A stretch of 37,260 nucleotides of DNA from an uncultured Oscillospiraceae bacterium (GCA_910578735.1 CAJTSQ010000022.1:1-37260); one strand, 5' to 3'. Positions 8,715 to 17,592 are shown, numbered from the stretch's first letter. Made by a program: numbers and translations. The notes: generated by a model from the sequence alone, not told the origin.

Positions 8715-8728
8715 CACAAGATGTAGTG
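8715..8728 (+). promoter_or_regulatory. NrdR-box-like operator of the nrd operon
   Basis: CACAAGATGTAGTG fits the known NrdR pattern (CAC-W-A-N-AT-N-T-W-GTG) and overlaps the -35 of the nrdD promoter. A weaker partner, CTATAATAAC, lies over the -10 with its centre 32 bp away, which is the three-turn spacing usual for paired NrdR boxes. A further inverted copy of the core (TACATCTTGT, 8676-8685) lies upstream. NrdR represses ribonucleotide reductase genes when dATP is high. Binding here is inference. Confidence 0.55.
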
Positions 8729-8755
8729 GACAAAGGGAGAAGGGTGTGCTATAAT
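8727..8755 (+). promoter_or_regulatory. nrdD: Sigma-A promoter of nrdD
   Basis: TGGACA, a 17-bp spacer, and a perfect TATAAT. Transcription should start near 8762, leaving a leader of about 78 nt before the ATG. Confidence 0.8.
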
Positions 8756-8761
8756 AACTTC

Positions 8762-8817
8762 CGGACTTCGCGTTGAGGGCCTGCCTTCCGTGGCGATACG
8801 GCCCGGGCCGAAGTCCG
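8762..8817 (+). promoter_or_regulatory. Structured leader hairpin before nrdD
   Basis: CGGACTTCG and CGAAGTCCG form a perfect 9-bp closing stem. An inner GGGCC/GGCCC pair lies inside. The element begins at the predicted transcription start and ends 22 nt before the nrdD ATG. There is no U-run, so it is not a terminator. It could stabilise the 5' end or be a short repeat element. Confidence 0.55.
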
Positions 8818-8839
8818 TTACAATGAGAGGAGAACGGCC

Positions 8840-10966
<2,127 letters not shown>

Positions 10967-10987
10967 TCGAGCGGAGGCGACAACACA

Positions 10988-11440
10988 ATGGACCTGTTCG
11001 CGCAGCCTCTCAGTCCCGCGGCCTTGGCGGTTGTCACCATCCTCTGTCTGGCGGCCATTGTGCTGCTGCTCAGGCTGGGACGGAAGCAGTCCCAGGCGGT
11101 GTCCGCCAAGTTTTTGGCAGCCCACCCGGACGCCGCCACCCTATACATCTACGCCCAGGACCTGGACCGGAGCGGCGGCGAGGTGGAGTGCTTCTACGGG
11201 ACGGCCTCCAGACTATTTGACAGCATTGACGTTCCCCAACCCTTGATGAAGAAAGGGGTGGCCTGTCATCTCCTCCCCGGCAAAACCGAGCTGCTGGCCA
11301 CACTGACCTGTCGTGGTAAGCCCCTGGCCAACGCCCGCTGCAATTTTGAGGTCCTCCCCCGTTGCTCCTATGGCGTTGTCTTCACCGCTGCCGACCGGAG
11401 CGCACAGCTGATCCAGATGGACAAGGAAAAGCTATTTTAG
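10988..11440 (+). CDS. Small membrane-anchored protein between nrdD and nrdG (150 aa)
   Basis: Family not recognised. One N-terminal hydrophobic helix (residues 10-30, LAVVTILCLAAIVLLL) is followed by an RLGRK stop-transfer patch and a 115-residue soluble domain, probably cytoplasmic and beta-rich, with Cys at about residues 57, 82, 97, 108 and 116. GGAGG lies 10 bp before the ATG, 21 bp after the nrdD stop, and nrdG follows 24 bp later, so the three form one operon. The placement suggests a link to anaerobic dNTP synthesis, but nothing in the sequence shows the role. Confidence 0.75.
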   Translation: MDLFAQPLSPAALAVVTILCLAAIVLLLRLGRKQSQAVSAKFLAAHPDAATLYIYAQDLDRSGGEVECFYGTASRLFDSIDVPQPLMKKGVACHLLPGKTELLATLTCRGKPLANARCNFEVLPRCSYGVVFTAADRSAQLIQMDKEKLF

Positions 11441-11464
11441 GATGAGAAAGGCGGTGTTCAGGCG

Positions 11465-11986
11465 TTGAACTATGCCGATATTAAAAAGGTAGACGTGGCC
11501 AACGGCCCGGGGGTGCGGGTGTCGCTGTTTGTGTCCGGCTGCACCCACCGCTGTGAGGCGTGCTTCAACCCGGAGACCTGGGACTTTTCCTACGGCTCCC
11601 CCTTTGGGGAAGAAGAAATCGAAAAAATCCTTGCCTTGCTGGCCCCGGACCACATCCGGGGGCTGTCCTTGCTGGGGGGTGAGCCCTTCGAGCCGGACAA
11701 CCAGTCCGCCGTTCTTGATCTGGTGAGACGGGTGCGGAAAGAGCTGCCCGGCAAGAGCATCTGGTGCTACTCCGGCTATCTTTTCGAGGAGCTGGCCGAC
11801 GGAAAAGTCGGGGAACACAGCCGGGAGCTGCTGGAGGGGCTGGACGTGCTGGTGGACGGCCCCTTTGTCCTGGCAAAGAAGGATCTGGGGCTGCGGTTCC
11901 GGGGGTCCTCCAACCAGCGGATCATCGACGTGCCCGCCTCCCTGGCGGCGGGAGAGGTCCGGCTGGCAGAGGAATATATGCAATAA
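11465..11986 (+). CDS. nrdG: Anaerobic RNR-activating protein (radical SAM)
   Basis: Radical SAM activase that abstracts the hydrogen from the NrdD glycine. The CX3CX2C cluster (CTHRCEAC, Cys 26, 30 and 33) binds the [4Fe-4S] cluster. LSLLGGEPFEPDNQ is the glycine-rich SAM-contacting region, and FRGSSNQRIIDV is the usual NrdG C-terminal signature. The 173 residues agree with the family. The start is TTG, giving the usual NrdG N-terminus (MNYADIKK), with AAAGGCGGTG upstream. It is the last gene of the nrd operon and is followed by a strong hairpin. Confidence 0.95.
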   Translation: MNYADIKKVDVANGPGVRVSLFVSGCTHRCEACFNPETWDFSYGSPFGEEEIEKILALLAPDHIRGLSLLGGEPFEPDNQSAVLDLVRRVRKELPGKSIWCYSGYLFEELADGKVGEHSRELLEGLDVLVDGPFVLAKKDLGLRFRGSSNQRIIDVPASLAAGEVRLAEEYMQ

Positions 11987-11990
11987 AGAG

Positions 11991-12022
11991 AGCACAGGTT
12001 CCACTTGATTGGAACCTGTGCT
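11991..12022. terminator. Hairpin terminator after nrdG, shared with the opposing ABC operon
   Basis: A perfect 12-bp stem (AGCACAGGTTCC / GGAACCTGTGCT) with an 8-nt loop lies between the nrdG stop and the end of the convergent ATPase gene. The tail on the plus strand is TTATTTA. Confidence 0.85.
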
Positions 12023-12025
12023 TAT

Positions 12026-12607
12026 TTACATCATATGCAGGGGCGGACCGTCCAGCTCGATCACGGCGTTGGCGGCGGACAGGACAGCGGGCTCATGGCT
12101 GACCAGCAGAACGGGAGCGGGAAGTTTTTTAAGCCGCTCCAAAATTCGCAGAGCCCGGGGCAGGTCCACCCCGGCAAAGGGCTCGTCCAGCAGGTACAGC
12201 CCGGCCTCCAGGGCCAGGCACCGGGCCAGGGCCAGCCGCCGGCCCATCCCCCCGGACAGGGCGGCGGGGAAAGTCTTCTCCTCCCCCTCCAGCTCGGCCA
12301 GGGCCAGCCGGGCGGGGACCTCCCCCCAGCGGGATTTGGGGAGGACATCGGTCAGATGCTGTTCCACCGTCCGCCAAGGGAGGAGGCGGTCGTCCTGAAA
12401 AAGGATGGCGGTCTGGCGGGGGACAATCCCCTCCACCGCCCCGCTCCGGGGTTTCTCCAGCCCGGCCAGCACCCGGAGGAGGGTGGTCTTGCCGCAGCCC
12501 GAGGGTCCGCTGAGGGCGGTGACCCCGGCGGCCGGGACGTCGAAGGAAAAGCGGTCCAGCACCGTCCTGTCCCCAAAGGAGACGGTGAGGTCTCTGCACC
12601 GGATCAC
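12026..12607 (-). CDS. ABC transporter ATP-binding protein (short, 193 aa)
   Basis: Nucleotide-binding subunit of the importer encoded with the next two genes. Walker A is GPSGCGKTT (about residues 32-40). The Q-loop region is LFQDDRLLPW. The signature is LSGGMGRRLALARCLAL, Walker B is LYLLDEPFAGVD, and the H-loop is LLVSHEP. At 193 residues it lacks the 40-60 C-terminal residues present in SsuB/TauB-type proteins, ending soon after the H-loop. I place the start at the GTG at 12607, whose GTGA overlaps the permease stop. The open frame continues upstream but that part is in the permease shadow. Substrate unknown. Confidence 0.85.
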   Translation of the reverse strand: MIRCRDLTVSFGDRTVLDRFSFDVPAAGVTALSGPSGCGKTTLLRVLAGLEKPRSGAVEGIVPRQTAILFQDDRLLPWRTVEQHLTDVLPKSRWGEVPARLALAELEGEEKTFPAALSGGMGRRLALARCLALEAGLYLLDEPFAGVDLPRALRILERLKKLPAPVLLVSHEPAVLSAANAVIELDGPPLHMM

Positions 12608-13386
12608 CGCCCCCACCCCCTTCCCCACCGGGCCACACAGGCCCGGAGCAGCCGCTCCAGCACCATGCTCAGGGCCACCGTCACCGCCGTCCAGGCAAAA
12701 AGCTCCGGGATGTCCAGGTAGTACTTGGTGTAGTAGATGCGCTGGCCCAGGGAGGGCTCGGGCAGACAGAGGACCTCCGCCGCCACCCCCGACTTCCAGG
12801 CCAGGCCGGTGGCGGTGGTGAGGGCGGTGAGGATGTAGGGCCGCAGGGCGGGGAGATAGACAAGGACCACCTGCTTCCACCGGGAAAACCGATAACAACG
12901 GGCCAGCTCCAGCAGCCTGGGGTCGATGGCCTGGATGCCCCGGGACAGGTTATCCCACACCACTGGGGTGACCATCATGGCGGAGATCACCGCCGGGACG
13001 GTGTTTCGCCCGGTCCACAGCAGCACCAACAGGATGAAGGAGGCCACCGGGGCGGCCCGCACCACCCGGATAGCGGGGGAGAGGAGCCGGTCCGCCCAGG
13101 GGGAGGCGCAGGTGAGGACGGCCAGCACCGCCCCGATGGTTACGCCCCAGGCCAGGCCCAGGGCGATCCGGCCCAGGGAGGTCAGCACGGCCCCCCAGAA
13201 CTCCCCTGTCCCCGCCATTGCGGCCAGGGCGGTCCAGACGGAGGCGGGGTAGGGCAGCAGCAGCTCGTTGCCTCTGCCCTCCAGGTGGCGGTCCACCAGA
13301 AAGGCGCAGACCTGCCAGACCCCCAGCCAGAAGGCGGGGGCCGGCAGGGCGTACAGCAGCTTTTTCAGGGGCTTAGCCCACCCCAT
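12604..13386 (-). CDS. ABC transporter permease (SsuC/TauC/ThiX type)
   Basis: Membrane subunit with about six hydrophobic segments. The central block from SLGRIALGLAWGV through AAPVASFILLVLLWTGRN is characteristic of the BPD_transp_1 family of nitrate/sulfonate/taurine/thiamine-precursor importers, and LELARCYRFSRWKQVVLVYL is the EAA-like loop contacting the ATPase. 260 residues is usual. The start overlaps the end of the lipoprotein gene by 14 bp and its stop overlaps the ATPase start, so the three are translationally coupled. Confidence 0.88.
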   Translation of the reverse strand: MGWAKPLKKLLYALPAPAFWLGVWQVCAFLVDRHLEGRGNELLLPYPASVWTALAAMAGTGEFWGAVLTSLGRIALGLAWGVTIGAVLAVLTCASPWADRLLSPAIRVVRAAPVASFILLVLLWTGRNTVPAVISAMMVTPVVWDNLSRGIQAIDPRLLELARCYRFSRWKQVVLVYLPALRPYILTALTTATGLAWKSGVAAEVLCLPEPSLGQRIYYTKYYLDIPELFAWTAVTVALSMVLERLLRACVARWGRGWGR

Positions 13387-14461
13387 AGTAGAAGGAGTCG
13401 TAGGGCAGGCCGCCGCCGATGGACTTGGGCTCCACCTGGAAGAGGATGGAGTAGTAGTCCTCCAGCATGTCCTTCATCTCCTGGCCGGTAATGAAGGTAA
13501 GGGAGCACTGGGGGATGGCTCTGGCCGCCACCTGGTCGTTGGGGGCGAACTCGTACTGAGTTACCAGGGCGGAGGCGTCGGCGCTGTTGGTGGGGTCGCT
13601 GATATAGTTGATGGACTTCTCATAGGCGGCCAGGAAGGCCTCCACCCCGAGGGGATTCTCCTCAATATACTCGGTGCGGGCCACCACACAGCCCATGGGC
13701 AGGGGGGAACCCTCCAGGTCCTGCCAGGCGTCGGACAGGGAAACCGCCTCCCGGACGCCGCTGTCCTTCACCAGCAGGGCGGTGGCGGCAGGGACGGGGA
13801 GCATGCAGATGCCGGCATCAGAGGAGGTCATTTTCACGGTGATCTCCTGGGGGGTGAGCCACTCAATATTTACCTCGGAGGGGTCCACGCCGCTGCCCTC
13901 CAGCAGGTGGTTGAGAATGTGCTCCGGGTTGGCCCCTTTGGTGTTGGAGGGGGCGTACAGGGTTTTGCCCGCCAGGTCGGCCATGGCGTGGACGGTGTCC
14001 CCCTTCTCCAGGATGTAGAGTACCCCCAGGGTGTTGACAGCCAGCACCTGGATGCCCCCGTCGGTCTTGGCGTAGAGGGACGCGGCGGCGTTGGTGGCGA
14101 TGGCGGCGACATCTACTGTCTTGTTGTTCAGCGCGGCCTGAACCTCGGTGTTGTCGGTGACAATGGTGCTGTCCAGGATGAAGGGCATATCCGTAAAGGC
14201 TTTTTCGGCGGAGTAGTATTTCATCAGCCAGGAGGCCCCCACTCCGGTGGGGCCGGAGAGGGCCATAAACTTGATGACCGGGGCGTCTACCTCCGGGGTG
14301 GACTGGCTGCTGTCCTGGTCGGACCCGTCCGGCTGGCTGGAGCTGGCCGAGCCGGGAGCGGCGGAGCTGGAGGTCCCGGCGGGGGGATTCTTGGGCCCGC
14401 AGCCTGCCAGGAGAGACAGGGCCAGGGCCGCGGTGAGGAGCAGAGAGAGGGTGCGTTTCAT
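13373..14461 (-). CDS. ABC transporter substrate-binding lipoprotein (NMT1/THI5-like)
   Basis: Extracytoplasmic ligand receptor of the importer. The N-terminus MKRTLSLLLTAALALSLLAG followed by Cys is a lipoprotein signal with lipobox LLAGC (lipidated Cys 21). A Ser/Pro/Gly-rich linker leads to a two-lobed binding domain (KFMALSGPTGVGASWLMKYY ... NNKTVDVAAIATNAAASLY). I start it at the ATG at 14461, after AAGGAAAG. The longer frame adds 50 residues encoded by a repeat element. The family binds small organic molecules (thiamine precursors, sulfonates, nitrate). The ligand cannot be read from the sequence. The neighbouring Crp/Fnr regulator suggests regulated uptake. Confidence 0.88.
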   Translation of the reverse strand: MKRTLSLLLTAALALSLLAGCGPKNPPAGTSSSAAPGSASSSQPDGSDQDSSQSTPEVDAPVIKFMALSGPTGVGASWLMKYYSAEKAFTDMPFILDSTIVTDNTEVQAALNNKTVDVAAIATNAAASLYAKTDGGIQVLAVNTLGVLYILEKGDTVHAMADLAGKTLYAPSNTKGANPEHILNHLLEGSGVDPSEVNIEWLTPQEITVKMTSSDAGICMLPVPAATALLVKDSGVREAVSLSDAWQDLEGSPLPMGCVVARTEYIEENPLGVEAFLAAYEKSINYISDPTNSADASALVTQYEFAPNDQVAARAIPQCSLTFITGQEMKDMLEDYYSILFQVEPKSIGGGLPYDSFYYGVG

Positions 14462-14482
14462 AAAAATCTTCCTTTCCTTGGT

Positions 14483-14557
14483 TGTAGGGGGCGGCCTCTG
14501 TGCCGCCCCGTCGATGGAGCATGGGGACGCGGGGCGGCGCGGAGGCCGCCCCCTACG
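14483..14557. repeat. TGTAGGG-type palindromic intergenic repeat, copy 2
   Basis: Nearly perfect terminal inverted repeats GTAGGGGGCGGCCTC (14484-14498) and GAGGCCGCCCCCTAC (14542-14556), with an inner GCCGCCCCG/CGGGGCGGC pair. It lies between the Crp/Fnr gene and the lipoprotein gene and could form a very stable hairpin in the shared transcript. Confidence 0.75.
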
Positions 14558-14579
14558 GGCAAGTCCGGTTGCAGGCCGG

Positions 14580-15221
14580 TCACAGCACCGTCTCCAGCCC
14601 GGCGGGGTCAATGACGGTAATCGTCTTGCCCGTCCGGCGGATGAGGCCGCTGTCCTCCAGGGCGGCGAAGGCCCGGTAAAGGGAGGCCCGGCTCACTCCC
14701 AACCGCTGGCACAGCTCAGTGGCTGGACAGGAGCTGCCCCCGTCGGCCAGCAGGTAGCGGGCCAGCTTGCCCTCCACCCCCGGCTGGGCCAGAGTTTGCA
14801 GCCGCCCGGACAGAAACCGGACCCGTCCGGTGAGGTAGCGCAGATAGTTTTCCCGGATCTGGCTGTGTTCAGCCAGAAGCCGGTCCACCAGCGGCTGTTC
14901 CAGCATCAGGCACCGGCTGGGGCCTTTGGCGGTGACGGTGGAGGCGAACTCAGGCTCGTCGCTGTACAGGGCGGCCGCCCCGAACAGGTCTCCCGGCCCC
15001 AGCACGCTGACGGCCAGCGCCCCCTTGGTCACCTGGAGCTGTCCCGACAGCACCACCCCCAGGGAGCGGCGGAAGTGCCTGGGGCTGTACACCACCCCGG
15101 AGTCAAACCGGACCAGACTGGCCCCCTCCGTCCCCGCCAACGTCTGGAGCAGCTCCTCGCTGACCCCGCGGAACAGAGGGCCGGCGGTGAGAAGGGAAAT
15201 TTCGGAACGGCTGAGAGACAA
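14580..15221 (-). CDS. Crp/Fnr-family transcriptional regulator
   Basis: A cyclic-nucleotide-binding-like beta-roll (about residues 15-125, SGQLQVTKG...LGPGDLFGAAALYSD) followed by a long dimer helix and a winged helix-turn-helix (CPATELCQRLGVSRASLYRA, about 165-185). There is no N-terminal cysteine cluster, so it is not an FNR-type Fe-S sensor. The ligand is unknown. 213 residues is normal. The start is TTG with GGAGGG 5 bp upstream. The promoter and a Crp-spaced operator lie immediately before it, indicating autoregulation. The ABC importer follows on the same strand after a palindromic repeat and is the likely target. Confidence 0.88.
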   Translation of the reverse strand: MSLSRSEISLLTAGPLFRGVSEELLQTLAGTEGASLVRFDSGVVYSPRHFRRSLGVVLSGQLQVTKGALAVSVLGPGDLFGAAALYSDEPEFASTVTAKGPSRCLMLEQPLVDRLLAEHSQIRENYLRYLTGRVRFLSGRLQTLAQPGVEGKLARYLLADGGSSCPATELCQRLGVSRASLYRAFAALEDSGLIRRTGKTITVIDPAGLETVL

Positions 15222-15232
15222 AGCAATCCCTC

Positions 15233-15258
15233 CAAATTGTCTTATTTGAGACAGTTTG
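15233..15258 (-). promoter_or_regulatory. Operator of the Crp/Fnr-type regulator
   Basis: CAAATTGTCT, six bases, AGACAGTTTG: arms match at 9 of 10 positions. The core TGTCT-N6-AGACA has the exact geometry of Crp (TGTGA-N6-TCACA) and Fnr sites with a different half-site. It lies across the predicted transcription start, where binding should repress. Confidence 0.7.
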
Positions 15259-15259
15259 G

Positions 15260-15288
15260 ATTATACAGGAGGCGGAAGAAAAAGTCAA
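15260..15288 (-). promoter_or_regulatory. Sigma-A promoter of the Crp/Fnr regulator
   Basis: On the minus strand TTGACT, a 17-bp spacer, and a perfect TATAAT, ending 2 bp before the operator. Confidence 0.85.
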
Positions 15289-15314
15289 CCCCGGCAGTTC
15301 AAAAACTGCCGGGG
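15283..15314 (-). terminator. Terminator of the rubrerythrin transcript
   Basis: Perfect 11-bp stem CCCCGGCAGTT / AACTGCCGGGG with a 4-nt loop, 10 bp after the rubrerythrin stop. The T-rich tail (TTGACTTTTTC) contains the -35 box of the next promoter. Confidence 0.8.
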
Positions 15315-15324
15315 CCTCATATTC

Positions 15325-15891
15325 TTATTCGTAGTAGTCCACCAGCTCAAAGGCCCCGATGGCCTGGCAGGTATCACAGACGTCGGGCCGCTCCTCAAAC
15401 ACCGCGCCGCAGAACTGACAGCGGTAGCCGGTTTTCTTCTGCCGGGGAGCGGGCGCATCCTGCGCCGCCTCTCGGGCAGGGGCCTGTTCCGGAGGGGTCT
15501 TGGACAGCTTGGCCAGCAGGGTCATGAAGCGGCCCTCGTGATTGCGCTCAATGGCGGCCACCTTCTCGAACATGACGGCGATATCCTCCAGCCCCTCGGC
15601 CCGGGCCTGGGCGGCGAAATCGGGGTACATGTCGTGCCACTCGCCGTACTCCCCCATGGCGGCCTGGGTCAGGCACTCCTTGGTGTCGGTGGGCTTTCCG
15701 TAGAGCAGCTCGAACCAGAACCTGGCGTGCATCATCTCATTTTGGGCCATCTGTTCAAAGGCGGCGGCCATCTCCTCGTCCCCGTTGGCCCGGGCGGCCA
15801 TGGCAAAGTAGGTGTACTTGTTGCGGGCAATAGACTCCCCAGCCAGGGCCTTGCGGAGATTTTCCGCGGTCCGTGTTCCTTTGATGTCCAT
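15325..15891 (-). CDS. rbr: Rubrerythrin
   Basis: Peroxide-reducing diiron protein of anaerobes that protects oxygen-sensitive enzymes. The N-terminal 145 residues form a ferritin-like four-helix bundle with iron ligands in GESIARNKYTYFA (Glu 19), QNEMMHARF, and the second pair around EKVAAIERNHEGRF. After an Ala/Pro/Gln linker, a C-terminal rubredoxin-like domain (YRCQFCG...CDTCQ, about 156-175) binds one iron. The domain order is the classical one and 188 residues is normal. AGGAGG precedes the ATG. A 35-residue membrane peptide gene lies just upstream. I see no clear PerR box. Confidence 0.96.
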   Translation of the reverse strand: MDIKGTRTAENLRKALAGESIARNKYTYFAMAARANGDEEMAAAFEQMAQNEMMHARFWFELLYGKPTDTKECLTQAAMGEYGEWHDMYPDFAAQARAEGLEDIAVMFEKVAAIERNHEGRFMTLLAKLSKTPPEQAPAREAAQDAPAPRQKKTGYRCQFCGAVFEERPDVCDTCQAIGAFELVDYYE

Positions 15892-15907
15892 GTCTGTGTC
15901 CTCCTGT

Positions 15908-16015
15908 TCAATTTGAGAATAGATGAAATAAATAAGGTATGAGGCAAATTACGATAGCACCTACTATGCAAACTGTGAAAACATATATGACTTTCTTTTG
16001 TTCATCTTTTTTCAT
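15908..16015 (-). CDS. Small membrane peptide (35 aa) upstream of rubrerythrin
   Basis: Reading the minus strand, GGGAGGAACAAA precedes an ATG opening a 35-codon frame. It encodes a charged N-terminus (MKKDEQKK), one hydrophobic helix (VIYVFTVCIVGAIVICLIPY) and a short tail (LFHLFSN). It ends 16 bp before the rubrerythrin ATG, so the two are probably co-transcribed. The frame is AT-rich compared with the GC-rich neighbours. The strong ribosome site, the clean positive-inside helix and the tight spacing support a real gene, though its shortness leaves room for chance. The function is unknown. Confidence 0.6.
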   Translation of the reverse strand: MKKDEQKKVIYVFTVCIVGAIVICLIPYLFHLFSN

Positions 16016-16031
16016 TTTGTTCCTCCCTTGA

Positions 16032-16199
16032 TTAGGCGCTGTTTGAAAAATGGAAATGTGCCCGACGGCGAGAAATTTTTTCGCCAGACGAAGACTATTT
16101 GACGCGGGAATACTGGATGTATTTCAAGGAAAATTGGCAAAGCATGGTGGAAAAAGAGCCGGCGTTTGGGCATGTTGACATTTTTCAAACAGGCCCTAA
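16032..16199. mobile_element. MITE-like element with 21-bp terminal inverted repeats
   Basis: TTAGG..CTGTTTGAAAAATG (16032-16052) and its complement (16179-16199) match at 19 of 21 positions and bound a 168-bp segment. Inside, one plus-strand frame is open for 55 codons without a start (EKWKCARRRE ... DYLTREYWMYFKENWQ ...), which looks like a scrap of an older gene. No target-site duplication is certain. It separates the 35-aa gene and rubrerythrin from the SUFU/Imm33 gene. Confidence 0.5.
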
Positions 16200-16215
16200 A
16201 TGATGTGACATTGAG

Positions 16216-17592
16216 TCAATCTTCATCATACAGCTCGGGCCGGAATATCCCATCCTCCCCCCGGCTCCAGGCGGTGCCGGGCTCAGAGTCCAGCAGGGGG
16301 ATCACATCCGGGTCGTAGTTGCAGATGGTGTTCAGGGCGTAGACGCCGGAGCGGTCCGGGTCATCCATGTAGGCGTCGCTCTCGTCCCCGGCGGTGAAGC
16401 GCCAGCCGCTGTCCCAGGCCTCGTCGCCGGAGTCGGGCTCCTCCCGCCAGCAGTAGCCCACCGGGGCCCCGTCCACCACGATGCGGTCGGTGGCGATGCA
16501 GCCCTGGGGGCCCTCCCCCTGATACAGCTCCTTCAGCTCCTCCCGGGGGATGGCAAACCGCTTCTCCGGCGCGTCGGGGCAGACACTATCCCGGCGGATG
16601 TCCACCACCGCCAGCTGCTCCGGGGTGAAGCGTTCCAGCAGGGTCTGGGCGTCGTGGGCCAGCTTGAACTGCATCTCCTCGAAGGTGAGGGGGATCATCT
16701 GGTAGAAGTTCACCTCGTCCCCGCCGGGGAGGGGACAGCACACCGCGTCCTCGTCGAAGCCCTGGGGCTCGGTGAGCACCAGGCCGCACAGCCTGGTGTT
16801 GTCGGCGAAGGGGGCGTCGTCCGGGTTGGCAATGGTGTGCCCCCAGCCCAGCCAGCCGTCCTCGTTGATGGGCAGCCGGGCCAGGATTTTCAGCCAGCGG
16901 ATGGGCCAGTACCACTCCTCCCCCGATTCGGTGACCTTCCAGTCGGGGGGCAGGGTGACGATAATCTCCGCCCGCTCCAGCTTCCTGTCCGCCAGCTCCT
17001 CGGGAACGTTCATCCGGTGGGCCCCCATGCCGAAGGTGGACAGGACGTAGTAATTCCGCTCCGGGGTGGGCTTCATGATGTAGATATCCACGTGGATATC
17101 AGGGGACATGATCTCGTGAAACACGTTGTCGCAGGGACCGAAGTACCGCTCCAGGTGGGCCTCCACCGCGTCCCAGTCCTCCTGTTCGTACATCTCCGGC
17201 TGACACTGCTTGGCGTCGATATACTTTTCGCACTCCTTGATGAAGTACTTGGTATCCTCATCCTCCGGGTCCAGCTCCAAAGCCCGCTGGAAGCAGGACA
17301 GGGCCTCCTCCTCCCGGTCCTGGTAGAACAGGGAGTAGCCCAGGCGGTAGTGCCAAAGAGGGTCCTCTGTCCCCTCCGCCTCCACGGAGCGCAGCAGCTC
17401 CTCTGCCCGCTTGAGCTGTCCTTTGGCCTCCGGCTTATCCAGGTCGGCAATGTTGTTATAGGCCCGGGCCAGCTGGCAGGTGAGGGTATAGTCCAGCTTT
17501 TGGGTGTTGGACAGCTTCTCCAGGCAGTCGATGATCTTCTGGTACTCGTCCTCCTGGTTCCATTTGTTCAGGAGAGATAAAAAGTCGTTCAT
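16216..17592 (-). CDS. TPR - SUFU-like - DUF2185/Imm33 fusion protein (458 aa)
   Basis: Three parts are visible. Residues 1-130 are TPR-like helices (LARAYNNIADLDKP, WHYRLGYSLFYQDREEEALSC, FQRALELDPEDED). About 140-320 resembles the suppressor-of-fused (SUFU) domain (VFHEIMSPDIHVDIYIMKPT ... YYVLSTFGMGAHRMNVP ... AEIIVTLPPDW). The C-terminal 110 residues resemble DUF2185, also called Imm33 (AIPREELKELYQGEG ... GWRFTAGDESDAYMDD). SUFU and Imm33 are known as immunity proteins against polymorphic toxins. It is cytosolic, with no signal peptide. It is the last gene of a five-gene minus-strand cluster. Domain calls are from remembered family patterns. Its target is unknown. Confidence 0.75.
   Translation of the reverse strand: MNDFLSLLNKWNQEDEYQKIIDCLEKLSNTQKLDYTLTCQLARAYNNIADLDKPEAKGQLKRAEELLRSVEAEGTEDPLWHYRLGYSLFYQDREEEALSCFQRALELDPEDEDTKYFIKECEKYIDAKQCQPEMYEQEDWDAVEAHLERYFGPCDNVFHEIMSPDIHVDIYIMKPTPERNYYVLSTFGMGAHRMNVPEELADRKLERAEIIVTLPPDWKVTESGEEWYWPIRWLKILARLPINEDGWLGWGHTIANPDDAPFADNTRLCGLVLTEPQGFDEDAVCCPLPGGDEVNFYQMIPLTFEEMQFKLAHDAQTLLERFTPEQLAVVDIRRDSVCPDAPEKRFAIPREELKELYQGEGPQGCIATDRIVVDGAPVGYCWREEPDSGDEAWDSGWRFTAGDESDAYMDDPDRSGVYALNTICNYDPDVIPLLDSEPGTAWSRGEDGIFRPELYDED

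Noticed and set aside
13268..14614. Plus-strand open frame over the ABC permease and lipoprotein genes
   Set aside because: Shadow frame. The minus strand has clear lipobox, permease and ATPase motifs.
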